Origin: Aquaspirillum sp. LM1
GTDB lineage: Bacteria > Pseudomonadota > Gammaproteobacteria > Burkholderiales > Aquaspirillaceae
Direction: 5' to 3'
Assembly (NCBI RefSeq): GCF_002002905.1
Contig: NZ_CP019509.1
Location: forward strand, 3,634,001-3,698,000
Length of the DNA stretch: 64,000 bases
The position numbers and the translations under genes are program-made. Each line of letters starts with the position of its first letter. Positions within the stretch are counted from its first letter, which is position 1. Of this stretch, positions 45,005-54,500 are shown piece after piece. Below the pieces are notes generated by a model, which searched no databases, was not told the DNA's origin, and was given only the letters and a program-made list of their open reading frames with translations.

Positions 45005-46075
45005 ATGACCAAAAAAGGTGAAGATCGCCTTCCCATCATTCACTTCACCAGCCACGATTTGTCTGCTGACGAAAACTACACGGTCTGGTGTCAGGCCACA
45101 GACGCACTTTTCGATATTGATTTTCATGGCGCAGACCACCCTGTCCGTTTTCAGGCTGATCTGACTTCGTATTCCATGGGCTCCATTCTGCTGGGCCGTA
45201 CCCGATCGGTGGCGCAGCGGTTTTCCCGCTCCACCGCCACCATTGCCCGCAGCGGCATCGACCATATCATCGTGCAGCTTTATATGGTGGGCGGTTATCA
45301 CGGCCACGCCGGCTCGGCCAGTATTGTGGTGCAGGCCGGGGATATTTGCGTGCTGGATTGCGCCGAAACCTTTGCCACCCAGGCCAGCGATTTTGAAAAC
45401 CTCACCCTGGTGATTCCACGGGCGATTCTGGAGACAAAATTGCCCCGGCTGGAAGCGCTGCACGGACTGGTGCTGAAAGCAGGATCCACCTGGAACCGGA
45501 TTCTGTCGCAACATCTGCTGGTGCTGTTTGAGCAGGCCCCGAGCATGACCCTGCGCGAATGCGAAAGAATCGCCAACGGCTCGATTGCCTTGCTGGCCGC
45601 CTGCCTGCAAGGTGAAATCGAGGCGCGCGACGAACAGACTGCGAGTGCCAGCGTCACCAGTATGGTGCTGCAGATTCGCCGCCATATCGACGCCCATCTG
45701 TCCGACCCCGCCCTGGGCGCAGACCAGGTGGCGGCCCGGTTCGCCCTGTCACGCGCCACGCTGTACCGCCTGTTCGAGCCATTGGGTGGGGTGGCCGACT
45801 ATATCCGCGCTCGTCGGCTGCGCCGGGCATTCTTTGCCTTGCGCGCCCGCGAACTGGCCAATTTGCGCATCAGCGAAATTGCCCAGCGCTGTGGCTTTGC
45901 CAGCATGGCCACGTTTACCCGTGCCTTCAAGGCGGCTTATGGCATTACCCCTGCCGCATTGCGCAGCGTGTCGGCATTGAATCCGACATCACCAGCACTG
46001 CACGACGCCACCCAGGGTGAAGCACTGAGTATTACCCGGTGGATGCATGAAATCACGGCGGATAAAAGCGGTTGA
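45005..46075 (+). CDS. AraC-family transcriptional regulator
   Basis: A 356-residue regulator with an N-terminal AraC_binding_2-like sensor domain (about 30-200, cupin-type) and a C-terminal double HTH (about 230-335): LGADQVAARFALSRATLYRLF and RISEIAQRCGFASMATFTRAFKAAYGITPAA. Length and arrangement match FeaR/transcriptional activators of aromatic catabolism, but the inducer is unknown. It is alone in its strand context, between def and the first giant surface-protein gene. Confidence 0.9.
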   Translation: MTKKGEDRLPIIHFTSHDLSADENYTVWCQATDALFDIDFHGADHPVRFQADLTSYSMGSILLGRTRSVAQRFSRSTATIARSGIDHIIVQLYMVGGYHGHAGSASIVVQAGDICVLDCAETFATQASDFENLTLVIPRAILETKLPRLEALHGLVLKAGSTWNRILSQHLLVLFEQAPSMTLRECERIANGSIALLAACLQGEIEARDEQTASASVTSMVLQIRRHIDAHLSDPALGADQVAARFALSRATLYRLFEPLGGVADYIRARRLRRAFFALRARELANLRISEIAQRCGFASMATFTRAFKAAYGITPAALRSVSALNPTSPALHDATQGEALSITRWMHEITADKSG

Positions 46076-46591
46076 ACCACCACCTGCCAGCCTGGCAACC
46101 ACCATTTCATCGCAAAGATCAATCAGTCTGTCTTAATTCCTCTGACCACGATTGACTTTTCCTGAGGCCATGGCCAACATCCAAGCACACTGAGCAGTGC
46201 CGATCCATCCTGTGGCAATTCCACAGATGAATCATGGTGTGCGTGTCGCCGCTTGCGTGAAATGGCTTATCCGGGTTTTAGACCAGGGCAGCACACCGAT
46301 GCGCACGCAAGACATTGCATGCAGTCAAGGGAGCCATGACCGCGCGGGTCATCATTGATTGTACAAAACACCACTGCGCACGCTAGTTTATCAACACATA
46401 TATATGCTTTTGGCGTGATGCCCGTTTTGTGAAACCGCACCATTCACAAAACGGGCATAGGCCGGGCTTGTCACGTCCGCAAATCCGTGCATGACGGCTT
46501 GGCGATGGGTAAGGTTGGGTCATCCGCAACAATATCGGCACGCTGAACCAATATCCAAAGGCAGAGTGTAAAAACCACAGCAGGAAATATC
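46076..46591. other. 516-bp leader region of the first giant surface-protein gene
   Basis: No gene is supported. It holds a striking hairpin (46418-46458, listed separately), an AT-rich patch ACACATATATATGC around 46394-46407 that could include a promoter, and AGGAAA six bases before the ATG at 46592. Confidence 0.5.
46418..46458. promoter_or_regulatory. 16-bp perfect inverted repeat upstream of surface-protein gene 1
   Basis: Arms ATGCCCGTTTTGTGAA (46418-46433) and TTCACAAAACGGGCAT (46443-46458) match perfectly around a 9-base loop. No T-run follows on either strand except the internal TTTT/AAAA. It lies 133 bp before the start codon and could be an operator or a structured 5' leader. Confidence 0.6.
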
Positions 46592-49500
46592 ATGCAATTT
46601 TTTTACAAAGCCGGGAATTTCTCCAGCGGATATTCTAACGTGCATGTCATGAAAGCGGCTGGGTCGCCTGCTGTCATCACCTATCCCAGCCTGGATGTGA
46701 CCGCGAACGGCAGCACGAGCATCGTGATTCAGGTCTATAGCGGTAGCTGGAGAATGAACAACTCGGGGGTGAACAATGGTGGTGCCACCTCCCTTCTTGA
46801 CACCGCTTCCAATGGACTTTCGACAAGCACCTACGGCGTTCTTCTGTCCTGGAGCGGCCATAGCTCGACGGCCCGCTTTGTCGGGGGAAATTGGGGCGAT
46901 GTGCTGGAAGGTGGCAGTGGCCATGACACGCTTGAGGGCGGCGGCGGCCACGATAGCCTCACGGCAGGCGCAGGCAACGACAGCCTGCTGGGCGGCAATA
47001 ATAATGACACCCTGCTCGGCGGCGATGGCGATGACATCTTGAGCGGTGACGCTGACGCTGATGTACTGGACGGCGGCAATGGCAATGATATTTTCCTGGA
47101 CCCCAATGGCGACACCATTACCACGTTTGAGGCTGCCGACACCATTCGGCTGACCAACGGCGCAGCCCAGGCGCTGACTGCCAGCCATCTGCAATACGAC
47201 AGCGCAAGCAAAACGCTGACCATCGACTTTGATAAAAACGGCACGTTTGGCGGTGGCAGCGACGTGGTGGTGACATTCACCAATGCACCCGCCACGCAGA
47301 GCTTCCAGGTCAACAACAACGGCGGATTTGCCGACATCACCCTGGCCCCGCCCTCTCTCACCAGTGCCAGCTACGACGCCAGCACCGGCGTGCTGGCCGT
47401 CACGGTTGCCGGTAATGTGGGGGTAGGCGACACCATCGCGGTGAATAAACTCACCCTGAGCGGCGAAGACAACAGCGCCTACACACTGACCAGCAGCGAT
47501 GTCACCACCACCAGCACCAGCGCATTTTCCGTCACGCTCAATGCCACCGACCAGGCGGCGGTCAATCAGATTCTGAACAAGGCCGGCACCAGCGCCACCG
47601 GGGGTGCCACCTTCAACCTGGCCGGCGCAGCAGGCTGGGACAGCACAGCCAATGCCCCGGCAGACCTGACTGACAATGGCGTAACGGTCAGCAACCCGAC
47701 CATCCCCACCATCACCAGCGCCAGCTACAGCGCCGCGACTGGCGTGCTGACCGTCACCGGATCAGGGTTTTTGCAGCTCGCTGGCACCAATAATGACATC
47801 AATGTCAGCAAGTTCACCGTGCATGGCGACGCCACCGATTACACCCTGACCAGCAGCAGCGTGGACATCACCAGCGGCACAAGCTTTACCGTTACCCTGA
47901 ACGCTACCGATCAGGCCGAGCTGGCCAGCCGGGTGAATAAAAGCGGAACCAGCTCGATTGGCAGCGTCACCTATAACCTGGCCGCCGCAGAAGACTGGGC
48001 GGCAGGAGCCGAAGCCGCGGTCAACGTGGCGGATTTGACCGGTAACAGCGTCACCGCCTTATTACCCAACGTGGCGCCAACCATCACCTCCGCCGCCATC
48101 GCCAGCGTTGCCGAAAACACTGCCACCAGCACCGTGGTCTACACCGCTACTGCCACCGACCCGGAAGGCGACGCCCTGACCTACGCGCTGACCGGCACCG
48201 ACGCTGCGTCATTCTCCATCAACGCCACCACCGGCCAGGTGCGCCTGCTCACCCCGGCTGATTACGAAACCCAAAGCAGCTACAGCCTGAACATCATGGT
48301 TTCTGACACCGCCAGCCACACCAGCAGCCAGGCGCTGACGGTCAGCGTGAGCAATGTCAACGAGAAACCGCTGATTAGTGCGCCGACCACGCAAAATGTC
48401 ACCCAGGGCGTCGCCACCGCGCTGACCGGGATCAGCCTGGCCGATCCGGACGCCGGCAGCAGCGTGCTGACCCTGTCGGTGTCTGGCGAGCCGGGGGTGT
48501 ATCAGGCCATCAGCGGCAATGGCGTGACCGTCAGCGGCTCGGGCTCGCCCAGCATCACGCTGACCGGCTCGCAAAGCGACCTGAATGCCTTTCTGGCGGC
48601 CGGTCAGCTCAGTGGCACCATGCCCGCCGGCATGGCCGGCCCGTTTACCATCAGTCTGGACAGCAACGATGGCGGCCACAGTGGCACAGGCAGCGCCCAG
48701 CAGGACAGCAAGACACTCACCGTTACCGGTGTTCCGGCCAACGTCGCGCCAGTCATCACCAGCGCCGCCAGCGCCAGTGTGGCGGAGAACACCGCCACCA
48801 GCACGGTGGTCTACACCGCCACGGCAACCGATGCCGAGAGCGACACCGTGACCTACTCGCTGTCCGGTACTGACGCAGCGGCGTGCACCATTGACGCTAC
48901 CACCGGCCAGATCAAGCTGCTCACCCCGGCAGACTTTGAAACCCAGTCCAGCTACAGCATCACCATCAACGCCAAGGATGCGACCCACACCACCACCAAG
49001 GCGGTGACCCTCAATGTTTCTGACGTCAACGAAGCCCCAACCAATATCAGCCTGTCGGCCAGTAGCGTGGCGGAAAACACCAGTACCGCCACCGCGCTGA
49101 CCATCGGCGCGCTGACCAGCACCGACCCGGATGCTGGCAACACCTTGACCTACAGCATCGTTGGCGGCGCGGACCAGGCGCGTTTTCAGGTCAGCGGGAG
49201 CAATCTGCAATTCAAGGCCGGCACAGTTCTCGACTACGAAACCCAGAACAGCTATGCGGTAGCCGTGCGCAGCACCGACCAGGGTGGGCTGACGTATGAC
49301 AAGACGCTGACCATCACCCTGACCGACGCCAACGACACGCCACTGCTCACCGCACCAGGCACCCAAACTATCACCCTGGCCACCGCCACCGCGCTGACCG
49401 GCATCAGCGTGGCCGATCAGGACGCCGGCAGCGCCAGCCTCAGCGTTACCCTGGCGGCCAGCGCCGGCACACTGGCCGCTACCAGCGGCGGCGGCGTGAC

Positions 49501-51256
49501 GGTCACCGGCTCTGGCAGCGCCAGCCTGACCCTGACTGGGGCGCAAAGCGCAATCAACAGCCTGCTGGCCGCCAGCGGCGTCAGCTATACCCCGGATGCC
49601 GGGGCCAGCGCCGGAACCAGCGCCACGCTTAGCCTCAGCAGCAACGACAATGGACACACTGGCGGCACAGCACAAACCGACAGCAAAACCCTCACCCTGA
49701 ATCTGGTCGCAGCCAGCAATGGCGGCGGTGGCGGTGGGGCACCCACTCCGCCAGACCCGACGCCCCCCGTCACGCCGGTAACCCCCACCACACCCACGGT
49801 GCCAATCGAGCCAACCACACCCACCGTGCCCACCCCGCCGACGGAACCAAGCACTCCGACGACACCCACGGTGCCGACCACGCCCACCGCGCCGACGGAA
49901 CCCACCGCGCCAACCACGCCCACTGTGCCGGTTGACCCAACGCCGACGACCCCAACCGTGCCCACCCCGCCAGTGGCCCCCACCCTTCCGCTAGTCGATG
50001 GCGTGGTCATCACCCACTACACCCGCGCCCGCCCGGATGGCGGCACCGTCAATGCGCTGAATATTCCGGTGATCAGCAGTGAGCGTCAGGACCAGGACAG
50101 CAGCAGCCCACAGGCGGATATTGCCCTGGCCGTCAGCCAGGGCCAGACGCTGCTCAAGGCCGAAGTGCCCACCGGCATTGGCATGGCAGTAGAAGACCTG
50201 TCCGACACCCCGTCCCGCCGCACCGATCTGCTGGACGCGATCAAGAGCCGCACCACCGCGCAACTGACCGACCAGAGTCAGATGGTCAAGCTGGGACAAA
50301 CGTTTCTGGCGTCGCTGCCCGACGCCGCCAATCTGTGGGTGCGCACGGTGATTATCAGCCAGGCCTCCAACAGCGACGCCAGCGGCAACCTTACCTTCCG
50401 TGGTGTCAGCGACAGCAGCAACCCCAGTGCCCTGGTGCTCGACTTTACCAGCCTGCCGAAAAACAGCACCGTCGCGCTGGAAAATGTCCAGTTTGGTGCC
50501 ATCGTCGGTGAAGTCTCGGTCACTACCGGCGACGGCAATCAATTGCTGGCCGCCGACAGCAAAGCACAAACCCTCGACCTGGGGGCCGGCAACGACACCG
50601 TCTACGCCGGATCGGGCAACGATATCCTGAACAACAGCCAGGGTAATGACAAGCTGTTTGGCCAGAGTGGCAATGATGTGTTCAACGCCGAAAACGGCCA
50701 GAACATCCTGCACGGCGGCACCGACTCCGACACCGCTAAATTCACCGGCAAAGCCGACGACTACACCGTGGAAAAACACCATGGCTTCGTCAAGGTGATC
50801 AACAAAGCCGACCCAAGCAAGAGCACGCTGGTGATCAATACCGAAACCCTGCAGTTTGCTGACAACGCACTGAACGTGCAAAACCCACCCGCGCTGAATG
50901 CGTTGGCCGGCATGTACCAGCAGGTGCTCGGACGTCAGGCGGATATTGATGGCTTTGACTACTTTGGTGAGCTGCAGGCCAAGGGCTACAGCATGGGCAG
51001 CATGGCGTTGAACATGATGAAAACCGCTGAAGGCCAGGCGCGTGGCTGGGCGCTGACCGGCGACCCGGTGAACGACGTGGAAATGCTGTACCAGGGGTTG
51101 CTGGGCCGGGCGTCGGACGCGGGTGGCAAGGCGGCGTGGGTACAGTTACTGAAGTCGGGCTTTATGTCGCTGGATCAGGTGGCGACGGCGTTTGTTGAGT
51201 CGCCGGAGATGAAAACCCATTATGTCGGGCCCACCGGATGGGATTTCTTGGTTTAG
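46592..51256 (+). CDS. Giant RTX adhesin 1 with Ig/cadherin-like repeats and DUF4214
   Basis: A 1554-residue secreted surface protein without a Sec signal. Residues about 100-170 are RTX nonapeptides (GGSGHDTLEGGGGHDSL and more). Two related 115-residue beta repeats (about 255-490, ITSASYxAxTGVL) follow, then cadherin-like domains (about 493-590, 720-812, 817-912; SVAENT...VNE) alternating with two GISLADPDAG-type domains. Next come a Gly patch, a Pro/Thr linker (about 1045-1133), a conserved 190-residue module, a second RTX block (about 1327-1383) and DUF4214 (about 1434-1550). Calcium binding and type I export are inferred from RTX. The C-terminal 420 residues are shared with the next two genes. 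Confidence 0.88.
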   Translation: MQFFYKAGNFSSGYSNVHVMKAAGSPAVITYPSLDVTANGSTSIVIQVYSGSWRMNNSGVNNGGATSLLDTASNGLSTSTYGVLLSWSGHSSTARFVGGNWGDVLEGGSGHDTLEGGGGHDSLTAGAGNDSLLGGNNNDTLLGGDGDDILSGDADADVLDGGNGNDIFLDPNGDTITTFEAADTIRLTNGAAQALTASHLQYDSASKTLTIDFDKNGTFGGGSDVVVTFTNAPATQSFQVNNNGGFADITLAPPSLTSASYDASTGVLAVTVAGNVGVGDTIAVNKLTLSGEDNSAYTLTSSDVTTTSTSAFSVTLNATDQAAVNQILNKAGTSATGGATFNLAGAAGWDSTANAPADLTDNGVTVSNPTIPTITSASYSAATGVLTVTGSGFLQLAGTNNDINVSKFTVHGDATDYTLTSSSVDITSGTSFTVTLNATDQAELASRVNKSGTSSIGSVTYNLAAAEDWAAGAEAAVNVADLTGNSVTALLPNVAPTITSAAIASVAENTATSTVVYTATATDPEGDALTYALTGTDAASFSINATTGQVRLLTPADYETQSSYSLNIMVSDTASHTSSQALTVSVSNVNEKPLISAPTTQNVTQGVATALTGISLADPDAGSSVLTLSVSGEPGVYQAISGNGVTVSGSGSPSITLTGSQSDLNAFLAAGQLSGTMPAGMAGPFTISLDSNDGGHSGTGSAQQDSKTLTVTGVPANVAPVITSAASASVAENTATSTVVYTATATDAESDTVTYSLSGTDAAACTIDATTGQIKLLTPADFETQSSYSITINAKDATHTTTKAVTLNVSDVNEAPTNISLSASSVAENTSTATALTIGALTSTDPDAGNTLTYSIVGGADQARFQVSGSNLQFKAGTVLDYETQNSYAVAVRSTDQGGLTYDKTLTITLTDANDTPLLTAPGTQTITLATATALTGISVADQDAGSASLSVTLAASAGTLAATSGGGVTVTGSGSASLTLTGAQSAINSLLAASGVSYTPDAGASAGTSATLSLSSNDNGHTGGTAQTDSKTLTLNLVAASNGGGGGGAPTPPDPTPPVTPVTPTTPTVPIEPTTPTVPTPPTEPSTPTTPTVPTTPTAPTEPTAPTTPTVPVDPTPTTPTVPTPPVAPTLPLVDGVVITHYTRARPDGGTVNALNIPVISSERQDQDSSSPQADIALAVSQGQTLLKAEVPTGIGMAVEDLSDTPSRRTDLLDAIKSRTTAQLTDQSQMVKLGQTFLASLPDAANLWVRTVIISQASNSDASGNLTFRGVSDSSNPSALVLDFTSLPKNSTVALENVQFGAIVGEVSVTTGDGNQLLAADSKAQTLDLGAGNDTVYAGSGNDILNNSQGNDKLFGQSGNDVFNAENGQNILHGGTDSDTAKFTGKADDYTVEKHHGFVKVINKADPSKSTLVINTETLQFADNALNVQNPPALNALAGMYQQVLGRQADIDGFDYFGELQAKGYSMGSMALNMMKTAEGQARGWALTGDPVNDVEMLYQGLLGRASDAGGKAAWVQLLKSGFMSLDQVATAFVESPEMKTHYVGPTGWDFLV

Positions 51257-51559
51257 TGCCGTTTCCCTCCTGACATGGTTGCACCGCCTGGCCGTACGGC
51301 TTCTTGTCCTGCCTGGCGGCTGCGCCCCTGACCAGAAACGCTACGCAGAGGGTTGTAAGCCGCTCTTACGCTACTTTACTACATTGCCAGGGAGCGGTTC
51401 TCTCTGGCGCAACGGATCAGCGCCTGTCACCCGAGGCGCACCTTTGGCAAATCACTGCGCATCAATCACAACCACCAAAAAGCCAGCACAGATCAATCAC
51501 CTTGGCTGTATGGCTACTTGGCCGCCAACTGCATTTCCTTTCACCCCGGATGATTCTCC
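51257..51559. other. Intergenic region between surface-protein genes 1 and 2
   Basis: 303 bp without a supported gene. A short near-perfect inverted repeat CCAGGGAG/CTCTCTGG at about 51388-51408 is the only structure seen; a similar CTCTCTGG arm recurs before gene 3. A promoter for gene 2 is expected but not recognised. Confidence 0.45.
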
Positions 51560-54500
51560 ATGCCCACCGCCGCTCCCAAGCAAATTGCCCTGATAGACAC
51601 TTCATTGCCTGATTGGCCACGCCTGGCCGCTAGCCTGCCGACCAACATAGCGATCGAAACTTTCTCCAGCCTGGCGCAGCTCAGCCAATGGGCATCCAGC
51701 CATGCTGGCGAATATACGGCGCTACACCTGTTTACCCACGGCGCATCTGGCAAGCTGCAACTGGGGAAAGAGACGCTGGATGCCTCCGGACTGAACCAAG
51801 CCGGCGTACAAGGGCAACTGCAGGCGCTGGCGCAGGCGTTGACCCCGGATGGCGATCTGCTGCTGTATGGCTGTAATGTGGCCGATGGCCAGGGTGGCCT
51901 TGAATTTATCAGCAAGTTGGCCCAAACCACCCAGGCCGATATCGCCGCCTCTACCAACCTGACCGGCATGCACGGCGACTGGGCGCTGGAAAGTACCTAC
52001 GGCGTACTGGAAACCATCCCTCTGGCCACCGACTGGCAAGGCGAGCTGGCAATGAGCATCACGCCAGTACGGATGGGCTCTCCCGGCAAAGCGGCCGGGG
52101 AATACCGCAACGGAAACGCCTTTGCCGCATTGAAAATCGATGGCAGCGTGGTCACCTGGGGCGATGGCAGCAACGGCGGCAACAGCAGCGCGGTGGCCGC
52201 CAGCCTGAGCAGTGGCGTCAGCCAGATTTACAGCACCGGCGCGGCCTTTGCCGCCCTGAAAAGCGATGGCAGCGTCGTGGCTTGGGGGCATGCCAGTTAC
52301 GGCGGCGATAGCAGCGCGGTGACCGCCAGTCTGAGCAGCGGCGTCAGCCAGATTTACAGCACCGGCACCGCCTTTGCTGCGCTGAAAAGCGATGGCAGTG
52401 TGGTGGTTTGGGGGCATGCCAGTTACGGCGGCGACAGCAGCGCGGTGACCGCCAGCCTGAGCAGCGGCGTCAGCCAGATTTACAGCACCACCTACGCCTT
52501 TGCCGCACGCAAAAGCGATGGCAGTGTGGTGGCCTGGGGGCATGCCAGTTACGGCGGCGATAGCAGCGCGGTGGCCGCCAGCCTGAGCAGTGGCGTCAGC
52601 CAGATTTACAGCGCAGGCGGCGCTTTTGCCGCGCTGAAAAACAATGGCAGCGTGGTCACTTGGGGCGATGCCAGTTACGGCGGCGATAGCAGCGCGGTGG
52701 ACGCCAGCCTGAGCAGCGGCGTCAGCCAGATTTATAGCACCGGCTTTGCCTTTGCCGCCGTCAAAAACGATGGCAGTATGGTGGCCTGGGGGCATGCCAA
52801 TTACGGCGGCGATAGCAGCGCGGTGGACGCCAGCCTGAGCAGCGGCGTCAGCCAGATTTACAGCACCGGCTTTGCCTTTGCCGCGCTGAAAAACGATGGC
52901 AGTGTGGTGGCCTGGGGCGATAGCAGCAATGGCGGCAACAGCAGCGCGGTGGCCGCCAGCCTGAGCAGTGGCGTCAGCCAGATTTACAGCGCAGGCGGCG
53001 CTTTTGCCGCGCTGAAAAACGATGGCAGCGTGGTCACCTGGGGCGATAGCAGCAATGGCGGCAACAGCAGCGCGGTGGCCGCCAGCCTGACCAGTGGCGT
53101 CAGCCAGATTTACGCCACCCACACCGCCTTTGCCGCGCTGAAAAGCGATGGCAGCGTGGTCACCTGGGGCGATGGCAGCCAGGCCGGCAACAGCAGCGCG
53201 GTGGCCGCTAGCCTGACCAGTGGCGTCAGCCAGATTTACAGCACCGACTCGGCCTTTGCCGCCCTGAAAAGTGACGGCAGCGTGGTCACCTGGGGCGATG
53301 GCGGCCATGGCGGCAACAGCAGCGCCGTGGCCGCCAGCCTGGCCAGCGGCGTGGTGGGGCTGGCCAATATCGCGACCGATGACCGCTACAGCAATTCGGC
53401 ACCGACCCACATCGCCCTGAGCCATAGCAGCGTGGCAGAAAACACCGCCACCGCCGGCGCTTTGACCATCGGTGCACTGACCAGTACCGACCCGGATACC
53501 GGCAACACCTTCAGCTACAGCGTGGTTGGCGGCACCGATCAGGCGCGCTTTCAGGTGAGCGGCGCCAATCTGCAATTCAAGGCCGGCACCACGCTGGATT
53601 ACGAAACCCAGAGTAGCTACGCCGTCACCGTACGCAGCACCGACCAAGGCGGGCTGACTTACGACAAGACACTGACCGTCAGCCTGAGCAACGTCAACGA
53701 AACTCCCACTGCGGCCAGTTTCACCAGCGCCGGGCTGGATAACACCACCGCCATCACTGGCGCTGCGGTCGGCACGCTGGCCGCCGTGGACCCGGATGCG
53801 GGCGACACCCACACCTTTACCCTGGTGGCGGGCAATGGCAGCAATGATGCCGACAACAGTAAATTTACCGTCACCGGTAATACGCTGAAAGTGGGCAGCA
53901 CCGCACTGACCGCCGGCACCTACCAGGTGATGACCCGCGCCACTGACGCCGGAAGCCTGACCGTCGATCAAGCGCAGACCATCACGATTAGCGCGCTTAA
54001 TGCTGCGCCTACCATCACCAGTGGGGCCAGCGGCAGCGTGGCGGAAAACGCCGCCACCAGCACCGTGGTCTACACCTCCGCCGCCACCGACACCGACAGC
54101 GATACCCTCACCTATTCGCTCACTGGCACCGATGCTGCATCGTTCTCGATCAACGCCACCACTGGCCAGGTGCGCCTGCTCACCCCGGCAGACTATGAAA
54201 CCAAGTCCAGCTACAGCATCACCGTCAACGCCAAGGATGCGACTCATACCACCACCCAGGCGGTGACCATCAATGTCACCGATGTGAACGAAGCACCCAG
54301 CATCACCAGCGGGGCCACTGGCAGCGTGGCCGAAAATGCCGCCACCAGCACCGTGGTCTACACCGCCACCGCCACCGACCCGGAAAGCGATACCCTCAGC
54401 TATTCGCTCACCGGCACCGATGCTGCGTCGTTTACCATCAACACGGCAGGTGCCGTGAAACTGGTCACCCCCGCCGACTTTGAAACCAAGGCCAGCTACA

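Noticed and set aside
52115-53374. Regularly spaced repeats that could be mistaken for a CRISPR array.
   Set aside because: The 126-bp period is an exact multiple of three, is coding throughout and encodes RCC1-like units; there are no variable spacers of constant size between short identical repeats and no cas genes.
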